Assembly: GCA_028023455.1 (NCBI GenBank) | Contig: JAQFVV010006245.1 | Location: 5,577,276-5,641,275 of the forward strand | Length of the DNA stretch: 64,000 nt | Direction: 5' to 3' | DNA from: Epiperipatus broadwayi | Taxonomy: Eukaryota; Onychophora; Udeonychophora; Euonychophora; Peripatidae | In this document: positions 52,319 through 63,554 of the stretch, piece by piece | Layout of the letters: each line of letters opens with the position of its first letter | Numbering within the stretch: position 1 is the first letter of the stretch | Program-made: the position numbers and the translations under genes | Notes under the pieces: generated by a model | What the model saw: only the letters and a program-made list of their open reading frames with translations | The model's database searches: none | Told to the model about the DNA's origin: nothing

Positions 52319-55084
52319 TGTACCGGTCAAAAAGAAGCCAACACATCAACAAACCCAAACTCAAAGTCGGATTCAAACTCAGGTGGTTCAAACTGAATTC
52401 AAACCCAACTCACGAGCTCAGATCAAATCAATGGATGACATATATCGACGGTACATGACTATGCGCCAAGGAACTAGCTCAACGGATGATGATGATTAAT
52501 GAGACTCCTGATCTAACTCTAATAAAGTATAATAAAATAACTAACAATCTTTATAAGTCAACTTATATATATATGTTCGGGTTGCCAATACAGACAGTGA
52601 GCATTAATATTAAAATAATTTGAATAAGAAAGAAAGTTTAAAAAAAAACCCAAATGTGTTAATAAAATGTTTAATAATAATTATAATTTTGTTCAACTTT
52701 TAGATTGTGATTATATAGATTACCTCTAGTCTTTAAACAGAATTTATATTTACAACAAGAATGGCAGTCCTTATTATATGCCAATACTATTACGCAATAT
52801 TATATGATAAATATATGTCTATGCCCCCGACAAGAAAATAAAGGTAGATAAAGGTATTTGGCTATGACTGAAATTATTATTCTGATTCTAAAGGAAAGAA
52901 TGTGAGATTTATTTTCACATTCGCAAATCAATTCACAAAGAACAAGATACGTATTTAGGGCATAACTTTAATATTTAATAAACTTATTTAATTATAAATA
53001 AATATTAATTTGTTCGACTTTAATAAAATCAATTCATCACGATTTACGAGCATGAGAGCGGGCTTTACTGGAACTGAGAAATAAACGGTACTGACGACTT
53101 ATGAGCTATAAGAATAAATGTGAAAAATAATGGCTTGTCTATGATTTGAGAAAATAGCAGGGCTGCTTGTATTTGACAAGTCTTCAATGCCCTATATGAA
53201 GGATCCATAGAACACAGGGGAAACCAGGTCGGGTCGTAGCCTCGAACCTTTGGTGTTCCAAATATAAAACGAGCAAGTGGAGGAAGTGCTTTCTTCCTAG
53301 ATAATTAAACTAATAGAAATATCACTGAGGACAAGCCTATGAAACAGGAGATGGCTCGCGTCAGCAACGTTCGGAAAATGATGACTTGGTAATCATCGTA
53401 TTTAAATAATAATACCCAATTTATATAAAGAGTGCTCTACGTGATGACCTGATCAAGTTAAATTAAAGTCAAACGTGCTTTAATCAAAAAGTATTTAATG
53501 CAATTAGAAATTATATTAATTATGCCCTAAATCCCATGCCCTTCCTGAATATTACTAGAAAGTATAAAATTTGAATTAGAATATATTCATTTAACTCCTT
53601 TATCGATCTTTTTGCGAAACAATATATTAATGTGAATAAACGAATACTATAAACTCAGTAAAGTGGCCGGGAGCATAGGTTATAAATTGAGCTAATAATT
53701 TGTTGTTATTAGCCATTAATAAAATAGCAAAAATTGTATAAATCATTCAACTCGATAATTAATAGAACTGTATCAAAATAGTTCTAGTGGGTAAGAATTA
53801 CTGTAAAAATAAATATAATATTATTTAACAAGGCAAATGCAACGAAGGAAATTATTATCGAGTTGAAGTTATTATTGGCATATAATAAAAAAAAATAAAC
53901 AACATTAATAAATCACACAATAAATATATATAATACAATAAATGAACCGCCATCGTAAGAAAAGAGAAAGTTAAATATTAAATTTAAAGACTAGAGATTA
54001 AGATAGAGAATTACTACATAATTTAAAATAACATTAACAAAAAGACAATTTTACAGTAGATAGCTTAAAGATGTTTTAATTTAAAGTTCAGAACTGGCCA
54101 GGTTCAAAAGGAAAGATATTACCATTTCTTCATGGTTGACTTCTGCGTTTCCACAGGGCAGAGTCCAGTTGGATGAAACATATGCGCGCATTTTGAAAAT
54201 TATGTGAATAGCATTTTGATAGATTTCTCTAAGGTTTCGGCAGCTTACGATTGGTATATGACTTTTTATATTGCAGCCACCTTGAAGATCTTCAATGGGC
54301 TTAAGGAACCGTAGTCAGACTCTTGAAGTTAAGCCCCCCCACCATGGTAGAAACACTATTTTACTTCATAATTTAACTGGGCGACCTCTCTAATGAAATA
54401 TCTATAGCTTCTCTTAATGATGAATAATAGCCCTTTGGAAACTTTTCCTGGGCTCTTTATAGTGTATCTCTGGTGCCTTTAGGCTAAATCAATCTTACAA
54501 AGAATTTACTAGTTGTTGTTAGATACATTCCCTTGATAAGGCTTTCAAACTCATTAACTTGAATTCATTTTCTAATTAGAAAATGAATTTTTAATATCAG
54601 AAAATGATTTTGATTAGGACAGTCCTAACATTTTAAAGACTTATCTATTTCTAATTAATAAAAACTTTAACCATTGTTTTGGAAAGAGAAAATCTGAAAG
54701 CTTATCGAAAGAATGTAGCTATTAATCACTAAAAATTTAACATATTATTTAAAAATAAAATAAACATTCCCGACGCAATGAAACTTTCGAACAATTATAT
54801 ATATTTAAACATTTATAAATATATATAGCACAATCCACGCAGTTATAATATATATAAATTCATGAATAATTCTAACATGAATTTATTAATAGAAATGATT
54901 AGTTTAAATCTCAAATGAGTTAATTTTAACACACATTTATAATAGTTTTTCTTTAAGGAAACTAGAGTGGACTGAACGCATAAAGCCCCATTGCATCGAA
55001 AATTCAAAGTTAGTACAAGGGTTTGAAGTTGGCTACATGTGAAAGATCATGAAGCTAGGATCGAACTTAGATCCGACTGCTTCA
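52319..55084 (-). repeat. 5' LTR of the 48.3-55.1 kb element (by minus orientation)
   Basis: It reads TGAAGCAGTCGGATC at its start and ends GACCGGTACA. A core-promoter candidate, CTATAAAG (plus-strand ctttatag at 54455-54462), is followed by a GC-richer stretch. It contains a perfect 26-bp palindrome centred on ctaattag (54563-54588). A plus frame running from the interior into this LTR (52296-52499, ending in four Asp codons) is on the antisense strand and probably not real. Confidence 0.85.
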
Positions 55085-55254
55085 CTAAATCTAAACACCT
55101 TTTCATGATTTTGTATCTGCCTGAAGCTAATCTGTAACTAACCTTTTGAATAGTAGACCTTTCATTTAATCAATATGAAATGCAAACTACTTTTTATAAT
55201 TTTTTAGATATTTTGCCATTATTCTTTTAATTAAAGGATTCATAATTATGGTAT

Positions 55255-55510
55255 AACCATCATCTTCATTATTTTTAAACATTATCAATCCATTATAAAA
55301 TGAAGACCTCTCTGAGTTTAATCCAGTTTTTCTGATCCATAGCTTTTCTTCTCCACATCACCCCACATTTTGTTTAACCATCTGACATGTTATATCTTTT
55401 TTACAATCTCTTGGAATCCAGTTTGAAATTTCTATTGTTGACCAATTGTCATTTTACTTAGCAACATATCCAACCCAGCAGAATTTCAGTATCTTAATTT
55501 TTTCAATGGC
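55255..55510 (-). mobile_element. RTE 3'-end fragment (copy D)
   Basis: Shares aaaatgaagacctctct, cttctccacatcacccca, acaatctcttggaatccagt, caacatatccaaccca and aattttttcaatg with copy C. Only the last 250 bp survive. It has the same polarity as copies A-C. Confidence 0.75.
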
Positions 55511-56153
55511 ATCAATAAACATAAAATTGAACAGTTCATGGCACAGAAGTTCATGTGATTTTAAGCACTAGATAAAACAGATTTCAGTTTCAGTTCAAGA
55601 ATTTTTAGCTCTTGACTTACCATCTCTCCATCATTGACTAAATAAAGTAAGAAAATGATCCCAGTGATGTTTATTTAGCCTCTCACGAGAGCTGACTTAA
55701 GTCTTTTGCCACTGCAAGAATACTGTTCTTCTGCCAGATAATGTCATTAGCAATTAATTTTTAAGAGTTCATATATGTTTTCAGCTAGAGTTCTGATAAA
55801 TTTAAAGAATGCTATATGGAACTTTTCAACCTTGATTTATTTATTTAGAAATTCCAAATAGACATAACTACCAAAATTGAGTTAAAAAAGCTCTAAATAC
55901 ATTTTTCTTTAATTTATCATAATGTATATATTTTTTTAATAATCAAATTCTAAATTAACTACTCAACTTCTATAGTGAAAATGTGTTGCTATTATTCAAA
56001 CAAAGATATTCAAATAAAAAACTTTTAAGTGATTTTGAATTATGACATTCTGAGGATATTTCATTAAAAAAATTCCAATGAAAATCAGAGTACATGCAAA
56101 TTATCATAAAAATAATTTGAAAACTTTACTTTAAAAAATTATATATATATATA
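55511..56153. other. Non-coding stretch
   Basis: No gene recognised. A short (AT)n run precedes the next repeat array (56140-56153). Confidence 0.5.
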
Positions 56154-57190
56154 TGTTCACTAGAGGGAGCTTACCAATCGCTCTTATCAAGCTTTAATTT
56201 ATAAGAGCCGAAAGAGAAAGAATTCAAAATCTCTATCAGAATATCCTCATCCCCAGACCAATTGGTTTCAAGCTTATGACTCACCTCAGTGAGGAGCTAG
56301 GACTCCAGACACTAGATCTAAAATACCAACTCAAAAGTCAGCACTTATCCAATATGTTACTATCAATTTGAAAACCTGAATTTTTCAGAAATGTAAATGT
56401 CTTCAAATCCAGCCTTACAAACCAAATAGCTATATGGGTCTGACATCAGTTCAGTTTCGCCATATATAAATAGCTTCAGCAATATAACATTGCAAAAGCC
56501 TTCAAGGGTACACTTATAATAATTAAACAAGACACAAATTGTGAAACTTGCTTTTAAGCTTGTATTAAAATGTTCACTAGAGGGAGCTTACCAATAGCTC
56601 CTATCAAGCTTTGATTTATAAGTGCCAGAAGAAAAAGAATTCAAAATCTCTATTGGAATGTCCTGGTTTCGAACTTACAGCTCACCTCAGTGTGGAGATA
56701 GGATTTCAGACACTAGATCTAAAATACCAACTCAAAAGTCAGCATTTATCTAATACATTACTATCAATTTGAAAACCTGAATTTTTCAGACACATAAATG
56801 TCTTCAAATCCAGACTTACAAACCAAATAGCTATATGGATCTGAACTCAGTTCAGTTTCACCTTATATCAATAGCCTCAGCAATATAACATCATAAAAGT
56901 CTTCACGGATATACTTATAATAATTAATAAAAAAAACTTGCTTTTAAGCTTGAAACCAATTGATAGCTTAAAAGCAAATTGATAGTAACGTATTAGATAA
57001 GTGCTGACTTTTGAGTTGGTATTTTAGATCTAGTATCTGCAGTCCTAGCTCCTCACTGAGATAAGCTGTAAGCTCAAAACCAATTGGTCTGGGGATGAGG
57101 ACATTCTGATAAGAGATTTTGAATTCTTTCACTTTCAGCACTTATAAATTAAAGTTTGATAGGAGCTATTGGTAAGTTTCCTCTAGTGAA
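56154..57190. repeat. Repeat family X: two direct copies and one inverted partial copy
   Basis: Copy 1 (56154-56571) and copy 2 (56572-56950) both begin ttcactagagggagcttacc and run through accagcttaca/gactcacctcagtg, cactagatctaaaatacca, actcaaaagtcagca and gtcttcaaatccag. Copy 1 ends in cttttaagcttgtattaaaat directly before copy 2. Copy 3 (about 56965-57190) is inverted: tgctgacttttgagttggta, then tagatcta, then gtaagtttcctctagtgaac. Identity is roughly 85-90 percent by eye. No coding and no pol III boxes were recognised, so the class is unknown; MITE-like or a fragmented satellite are possible. Confidence 0.8.
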
Positions 57191-57270
57191 CATTTTAATA
57201 CAAACTTAAAAACAAGTTACTCAATTTGTGTCTTGTTTTATTAATTACATATATATATATATATAACAAT

Positions 57271-57381
57271 AAAATAATAAATATAATGATAATTAACTAT
57301 TATATACAGTCTTTCAATCCGCATAAGTACTTTCGATTATGAAATACTGTATATAATAGTTAATTACCATTATATTTATTA
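57271..57381. repeat. AT-rich hairpin, 36-bp arms
   Basis: taataaatataatgataatt plus aactattatatacagt is repeated inverted (actgtatataatagtt, then aattaccattatatttatta) around a loop of about 38 bp. Only one or two mismatches. Confidence 0.85.
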
Positions 57382-57408
57382 TTTTTATTGTTATTACAAT
57401 AGTTTTTT

Positions 57409-57470
57409 AATTAATGGACATTTTATTTGTATATATATATATATATATATAAAATGTCCATTAATTAAAA

Positions 57471-57513
<43 letters not shown>
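57409..57513. repeat. Hairpin around (AT)n, followed by a second (AT)n run
   Basis: ttaattaatggacattttat pairs with ataaaatgtccattaattaa across an (AT)n loop. A second (AT)n tract runs from about 57475 to 57513. Confidence 0.85.
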
Positions 57514-57517
<4 letters not shown>

Positions 57518-58619
57518 AAAAAGATAAACACAATTTTAATACATTATTAAATTTATTACTGAATTATTAGTAAAATTTTAAGATTTTTGTGATACATTTT
57601 GAGAAATCTCTTAAGACATTTCTAACTTTTGGCTATTTCATCTTTAATAGAAAATAAAACTAGATCAGATAGGGAAATTGTTATACTTAAATAATATTAT
57701 ACATAAGTAATGAAGATCTTTCAGTTTGCATGTCAGCTGTATAATATGGATTTTGCTTATATCTGACAACTTTACTTCTCTGTTTCCTTAAAATTCTAAT
57801 AATAACTTCCACATTTTTGTGTTCCAAGTAAGTGCTAGCTTTTATGGTACCTAGAGTTGACTTTGTCTATCACCCATGTATTTTATTTTTGATTTTTATT
57901 AAAACTAAGCATTTTTCTGTACATCACTATAATTTGCAGTCTGAACTGTTCTTCTATTAAGTATCCATAATCTTTTTCAACATTTGGTTTTAGAGATGTC
58001 ATTTTACTTTTAACTTTATATCTTGGAATTTGAACTCACTCTTTCTAAACAGACTAATAAAAACAAAATTTAAAATCTTGCTAATTTTTCTTTGAAGCCA
58101 CTTATAGCTTAGTCATTTTTATTAGAACTTCAGTGAATTCAGATTTTCTTTTAGTTTTATTTGGATAAAAATAGATCAGTTAATGTTTTTTTTAATTCAA
58201 TCAAAATAGAATACATAGATGTAACTATTGATAATGTTACAAACACAATAAATTCTGCAGTATTTATACCATGTTATCTATGATTGGTTACCACTTTTAT
58301 AACATTATTGGTTACATTAATTGCCAAGTATGCAATTGATAAATATTTCTGTTAACCAGAATATAAACAAGTTATAACAGTTTTTAATACCATATTGATT
58401 CAGTTATAAAAGTGTTTATTGTTTGTGTTAGTAATATTTCAATACCATAGCAATAATTGCATTATTAATAATAGTTTTAACAAGGTTGTAAACCTTAGCA
58501 ATGAGCGTCTGAAAAAATCGTCACTAGGGACCTAGTAATTCTGAGTTTGTTCTTCATATTTGTAAATAGGGAACAGATCACTTTGATTGATCAGGAATAT
58601 CATTGACTGTTTTAATTTT
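57514..58619. other. Non-coding AT-rich stretch
   Basis: No gene or repeat recognised. Confidence 0.5.
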
Positions 58620-59570
58620 AAACCGATAAGAGAAATAATGAGCTGTGCTAATTGCTCAACAAGCTTTATTAATAAATACCAGCAAGAGAAAGCATTTTAA
58701 AATCTATCTAGACACCACACTCTAACCTCAGATCAATGATTTCATGCTTTGGCACTCCTCAGTGAGGTGCTAGGATAGTTTCAGATACTAGGTCTAAAAA
58801 TACCAACCCAAAGCCAGCATTTATCTAAAAGTTATCTATTGAGTGGAAAATCTGAAATTTTCAGACACCTACATGTCTTCAAATCCAGCTATCCAATTCA
58901 AATAGCTGGCTTTGGGTTGGTATTTTTACATCTAGTGTCTGAAACTACTCTAGTGCCTCACTGAGGAGTGCCAAAGCATGAAATCATTGGTCTGATATTA
59001 GGGTGTAATTTATAGAAGGAGATTTTAAAATGCTTCCTCTTGCTGGCATTTATCAATAAAGCTTGTTGAGCAATTAGCCCAGCTCATTGTTTTTTATTTA
59101 CAAGCTTAAAAAGATTAGTTCATGTGATATATGATTTTAATTTTTATTCACTATTTATAGTTTTTTGCTTTAAAGTCCTAAGCAATGTTATATTGCTAAG
59201 GCTATTAATATATGATTTGGCTGAAGATCCCTCAGCTCCATATAGCTATTTGAGTTGGATAGCTGGGTTTGAAGACATGTAGATGTCTGAAATTTTCAGA
59301 TTTTCCACTCAATAGATAACCTTTAGATAAATGCTGACTTTGTGTTGGAATTTTTAGATCTAGTGTCTCAAACTATCCTAGCACCTCACTGAGAAGTGCC
59401 AAAGCATGAAACCATTTGGTCTGAGGTTAGAGTGTTGTTTCTAGGTAGAGATATTAAAATGCTTTCTCTTGCTGGCATTTATCAATAAAGCTTGTTGAGC
59501 AATTAGCACAGCTCATTGTTTTTTATTTTATTTACAAGCTTAAAAAGATTGGGTCATATGATATATGACT
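58620..59570. repeat. Repeat family Y (related to X): one plus copy, two minus copies
   Basis: The plus copy at about 58636-58900 starts gctcaacaagctttatta and passes agcaagagaaagcatttta, actcctcagtgaggtgctag and agctatccaattcaaatagc. Inverted copies lie at about 58905-59100 and 59195-59570; both end in tatcaataaagcttgttgag and tttacaagcttaaaaagatt. The core (cctcagtgagg-gctagga ... actagatctaaaa-taccaa) is shared with family X, so X and Y are diverged subfamilies. The first two copies abut head-to-head and form a large foldback. Confidence 0.8.
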
Positions 59571-60817
59571 TTAATTTTTATTGATAAGAGGAATGGTTAA
59601 AAGAAAGATTAATTGTGGTTAGTGGTGTTAGTATTCATATACTTTTAATGTTTTAATCTAAATTCAGTAAATATCATGATATTTTATATTTGTCCTTTTA
59701 ATGTATCAGTTTTATAGCAAAAAGTGGATTAGAAAATATTTGGAAATTAAAATAGTCTTAAATTTCCATCATTATAATCAAACTCTATGATTGGTTAGAA
59801 ATAGTTTTCAAACACAATATCATATGAATAATCATGTGATAATAATACCTGTAATAACAAACATATGTACAGTAAAAATTTAAATTTATACTGCTTGGTT
59901 TCTTTAATTTCTTTGTTTTTGAGTATGTTTTGATGATTTGAAAAGTTTCATGATAATTTTAAAGTACTTCTTAATTCAATTATTTTTTCTGCTCACTTGG
60001 TTTTGAGTCAAATAAATTTTATTATTGTATTCAATACAAAAATAAATTTATTTTCTGATGTCTTAAACAAGATTTTAAAATGAGAAATATATATATATAT
60101 TTGTTTGTTTTTCTTATTGTTTATGATAAATACTAGTATTATTTTAGTTTTTTTTTTTGTCCTTATTCTTCTCACAGATTGTTTTTTCCCTATCAACTAT
60201 GAATAAAATTACAAATGTCAAATAATTTTCAACTTTTTCTATTCAAATTAAAAGTTTCTTACAAGCTCGTAATATGAAAAGGCTTATTTTTTGAACCATC
60301 AACGGATATTCTGTTTATAAATCCTTCTGTACTATTCCTTTTAAAACAGAAGATTTAACAAAAGGCATACTTGAAAAACCAACTTTGTATTATTGGCTTT
60401 ATAAATTTTCTTTTGAATATTTTGCAAAATGACTTTAAAAATAAAATGCATTACAATAATGTTTTGTTTCAAGGTGTTATTAAATATTCATATCTATTTA
60501 TCTTTTTTGCTCATATATGATATTTTGTTAAGATAGATTTCTTGTTTCTCACATTTCAATTATACAAACATTGAACAATACTTTTACACCAAAAATTTTA
60601 AGTATCAACTTTTTGATATTTCAGTTGAAATGAAATTAATCTTAGCAAAATATTTAACGTCAAAATATACAGAAACAAAGTTACAATCCATATATCACAG
60701 ACATCAAAATTTTTCATATTCTATGAAGATAATATTAAAATATAGTAATTACTTTATTATTCCAGTAATATTAATATCAAATATCTTAAACCACTTGTGT
60801 TATATATATATTTAAAT
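59571..60817. other. Non-coding AT-rich stretch
   Basis: No gene recognised. Open frames here are short. Confidence 0.5.
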
Positions 60818-60887
60818 GTCATAGCACCAGCCGGGACGCGAATCCGCATTTGTGAATGATTTTTTTAAGATTTAGAGGTATTATGAC
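60818..60887 (-). other. Structured GC-rich 70-nt motif, tRNA-like
   Basis: GTCATAGCACC (60818-60828) pairs with GGTATTATGAC (60877-60887) in 10 of 11 positions. Just inside is a GC-rich stretch; on the minus strand it reads GCGGATTCGCGTCCCGG, which resembles a T-arm/B-box. No A box or complete cloverleaf is evident. It may be a tRNA-derived fragment or a SINE end. Confidence 0.3.
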
Positions 60888-61230
60888 TCTGTATTAGTAC
60901 TTATAGTGTCTTACCATGACATGATGTTTAAAGTACTAAGGTTTTCAGTAGCATCAGTTGCATTTTTGGCAGTATTTTTGAATGAACTGACATAAATCTA
61001 GTATTATTATTAAAAATATAGAAGTAATATAATCTTCAAATGCAGATCACAAAGTATTCATTGACTTGAAGCTTATGTAATATTATAAGTTTTTCCTTCT
61101 TATGATTCTTTCTGAAGTTATCAAAAGAGTTTGTAGCAATAATAAGATAAAGCAATGGCATATAAACTTGTTGAAAATTATATATATATGTAATAATATT
61201 AATTGATGTTTGTATTCTTTTAACTTATAT

Positions 61231-61614
61231 ATAACTTTATATTCAAATAAAAAAACAAATACTGTAATATAAATTCAAACTTTTAATCCATATAGAAGCA
61301 CTTTAAACTAGCTACTTAGTCTTTGTCAACTAAGGTTAAAACTTTTAAAATCAAACAAATAAGATATGTTCAAAGATAATAAATAAATATAAAAAAATGC
61401 TTAATAAATCAACAGGCAACAAATGTTAGAAGCAATAAATTATGGGAAAGCTAAAAATAGAAGATGATTACCTTTGAACATACCTTATATGTTTGATTTT
61501 AAAAGTTTTAACCTTAATTGACAAAGACTATTTAGATAGTTGAAGGTGATCATATATGGATTAAAAGTTTGAATTTATATTACTGTATTTGTTTTATTAT
61601 TTGAATATAAAGTT
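61231..61614. repeat. Foldback with about 148-bp arms, MITE-like
   Basis: Left arm 61231-61379 and right arm 61467-61614 are inverted copies, nearly 90 percent identical by eye: ataactttatattcaaata, aatataaattcaaacttttaatcc, cttagtctttgtca and aaggttaaaacttttaaaatc. The loop (61380-61466) is AT-rich. The right arm runs directly into the CT/AT microsatellite before the Penelope-like element. Confidence 0.85.
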
Positions 61615-61617
61615 ACA

Positions 61618-61618
<1 letters not shown>

Positions 61619-61666
<48 letters not shown>

Positions 61667-61674
61667 TCTATATA

Positions 61675-61711
<37 letters not shown>
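61619..61711. repeat. (CT)n followed by (AT)n microsatellite
   Basis: About 22 bp of CT repeat, then about 70 bp of AT repeat with small interruptions, directly at the 3' end of the Penelope-like element. Confidence 0.95.
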
Positions 61712-61713
<2 letters not shown>

Positions 61714-61795
61714 AAAACGAAGATTTGCACGGGTTAAATATATAAAATACATATTTTGCGGGTTCATCCGTGTTAAAAACTTTTAATACCAATAC

Positions 61796-61834
61796 ACTGA
61801 CGTTTCGACTTGGTCACACAAGCCATCCACAGAG
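61796..61834 (-). ncRNA. Hammerhead-ribozyme-like motif in the Penelope-like 3'UTR, probably decayed
   Basis: The minus strand reads CTCTGTGGATGGCTTG, then TGTGACCAAGTCGAAACGTC. GGCTTG and CAAGTC can form a six-pair stem II (one G-U) followed by the invariant GAAA. The CUGANGA box is CUGUGGA here, so a core A is changed and cleavage is doubtful. Hammerhead motifs are established parts of many Penelope-like elements, and position and layout fit. Confidence 0.45.
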
Positions 61835-61926
61835 TTATAAAAAGGTAGAAAGACGGTTGTAGAGGCGCTACAATCACTGGTTTGAATAAAACATTAAAAA
61901 TCCCACCAATAGCAAAAATGTTAAAT

Positions 61927-63554
61927 TTAAGAATGTTTTTTAAAGAAATCTTTCCAAATAGGAGGAAGTTTGCACGTATCATCTCGCTTATTGATACAAT
62001 CTGGCCTTTTAAGTATCTCAATGGCTTCTCTGATTTTGCATTGGTAGAGATTATCACATCTGGATATGATCCTGGTACTAGAAAAATCTATTTTATGACC
62101 TGAATCTATAGTATGGAGTGAGAGTGCTGATGATGATGAGTGTTGTTTAACTGCATTAGCATGCTCATCTCTCCTAACACTGATGCGACGATTACTCATA
62201 CCTATGTAAGAAGCTTTACAATTTTTACATGAGATTTGATAGACACCAAGAGATTCAAGAGGGATTGAATCCTTAGGCTTGGTTATTATATTGCTGATCT
62301 TTTGATGAGCAGAAAATGCTGTATCTATATTATAGCGTTTTAATATACGTCCGATACTGTCTGTAGTTCCTTTTACATATGGAACACAAATCCTAATAGC
62401 TGACTTATCATCTTTTTGTTTCCTATTTTGTCTATTTTGGGCTTGAAATAAGGCTTTTTTTATAAATTTGTAATTATAACTATTTGCTAATAAAACACTA
62501 TTAATATGATTTATTTCTTCTTTCAGATGTGCGTCATCTGAAAGATTAATTGCTCTATTTAAAAGAGTTTTGGCTACAGAAACTATCTGAGTTGGGTGAT
62601 GATGAGAATGGAAATGTAAATATCTGTCTGTGTGTGCATCCTTTCTGTAAATAGAAAAAGATAAACTATTTGGTGTTCTGGTGACTAGAACATCAAGAAA
62701 AGGGAGTTTTCCATCAGACTCTGTCTCCATTGTAAATTTAATATGAGGATGCATATTATTTAAATGTAAGAAAAAATCATCTAATGTATTTTTTCCATGT
62801 TGCCATATGACAAAAGTGTCATCTATGTATCTGAGCCAAATGAGAGGTTTTAAAGATGATGATTCTAAAGCACGAGTTTCTATATATTCCATGAATAAAT
62901 CAGCTATTACTCCTGAGATAGGTGAGCCCATAGGAGTACCAAAAACTTGTCTGTAATGCTGTCCATTGTATACAAAATATGTATTTAAGAGACAATGTTT
63001 AATCAAAGCAATAATATGGTCTGGTAAATTGCAACGTTGTGAGATTATATTTAAAGCTTCATCAATTGGAATGTTTGTAAACAAAGACACGACATCAAAA
63101 CTGACCAGAATGTCACTAGCATTAATTTTTAAACTTTTTAAAACAGAAATAAAATGAAGAGAGTTTTTAATATATGATTTAATAGATGGGATTGTAGGTT
63201 TCATGAAATCCGATAAGTATCTAGCTAAAATATGAGTTGGAGAACCTATTGCACTTACTATTGGACGAAGAGGGGTATCTGGTTTGTGAATTTTTGGAAG
63301 TCCATAAAATTTTGGACAGACACAAGATTTTTCACGAGGGATTATTTTATTTTTTATCTCTGTTTCAATAGGTGATTTATTAATAATAGCTTTTGTTGTT
63401 TTTTCCAAATATGTAGTATGATCTCTTTTTGATAGTTTATAAGTTTTATCACTAAGCAGATCTAAAATTTTATTATGGTAAATGTCACGATCCATTACAA
63501 CTGTGGCATTACCTTTATCAGCTGGAAGTACAACAATTGATTTGTCCGATTTTA
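61927..63554 (-). CDS. Penelope-like reverse transcriptase with C-terminal GIY-YIG endonuclease
   Basis: An uninterrupted frame of about 540 codons to a stop. In order it shows KSDKSIVVLPADKGNATVVM, the family signature CPKFYGLPKIHK, RPIVSAIGSPTH, RT motif A SFDVVSLFTNIPIDEAL, motif B GTPMGSPISGVIADLFME, the catalytic WLRYIDDTFVIW, and FTMETESDGKLPFLDVLVTR. The C-terminus has VYQISCKNCKASYIGMSNRR (GIY-YIG with a CxxC), the Arg/His helix SVRRDEH and the catalytic-Glu helix IREAIEILKR. RT and GIY-YIG endonuclease together perform target-primed insertion (established for the group). The open frame extends formally to 63585, but codons beyond 63554 come from the inverted neighbour. The N-terminal domain is missing. 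Confidence 0.92.

Larger units (their letters stand above)
48310..55084 (-). mobile_element. Young LTR element with 2.77-kb LTRs and a 1.24-kb non-coding interior
   Basis: Two direct copies, 48310-51076 (2,767 bp) and 52319-55084 (2,766 bp), differ at only about 15 positions, mostly single bases and homopolymer lengths. Each starts TG and ends CA on both strands. CTAA occurs immediately outside both ends (48306-48309 and 55085-55088), a 4-bp target duplication. Orientation is minus, because a polypurine tract lies directly inside the left LTR and a TGG-type primer-site candidate directly inside the right LTR. No gag, pol or env is present and no frame over about 60 codons lies wholly inside the interior, so it must be non-autonomous and mobilised in trans. 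The layout resembles plant LARD elements. Confidence 0.88.
61712..63554 (-). mobile_element. Penelope-like element, 5'-truncated, coding-competent from the RT onward
   Basis: A minus-strand element with one long open frame (RT, then GIY-YIG) and a 3'UTR of about 215 bp that includes a hammerhead-like motif. It ends in an (AT)n/(CT)n tract. It is truncated at 63554, where an inverted second copy begins. The intact frame implies recent insertion. Family members normally have more sequence before the first recognisable motif here. Confidence 0.9.

Noticed and set aside
52267-52499. Two plus-strand frames running from the LTR-element interior into the right LTR
   Set aside because: PBS and PPT candidates place the element on the minus strand, so these are antisense; no domain is recognisable.
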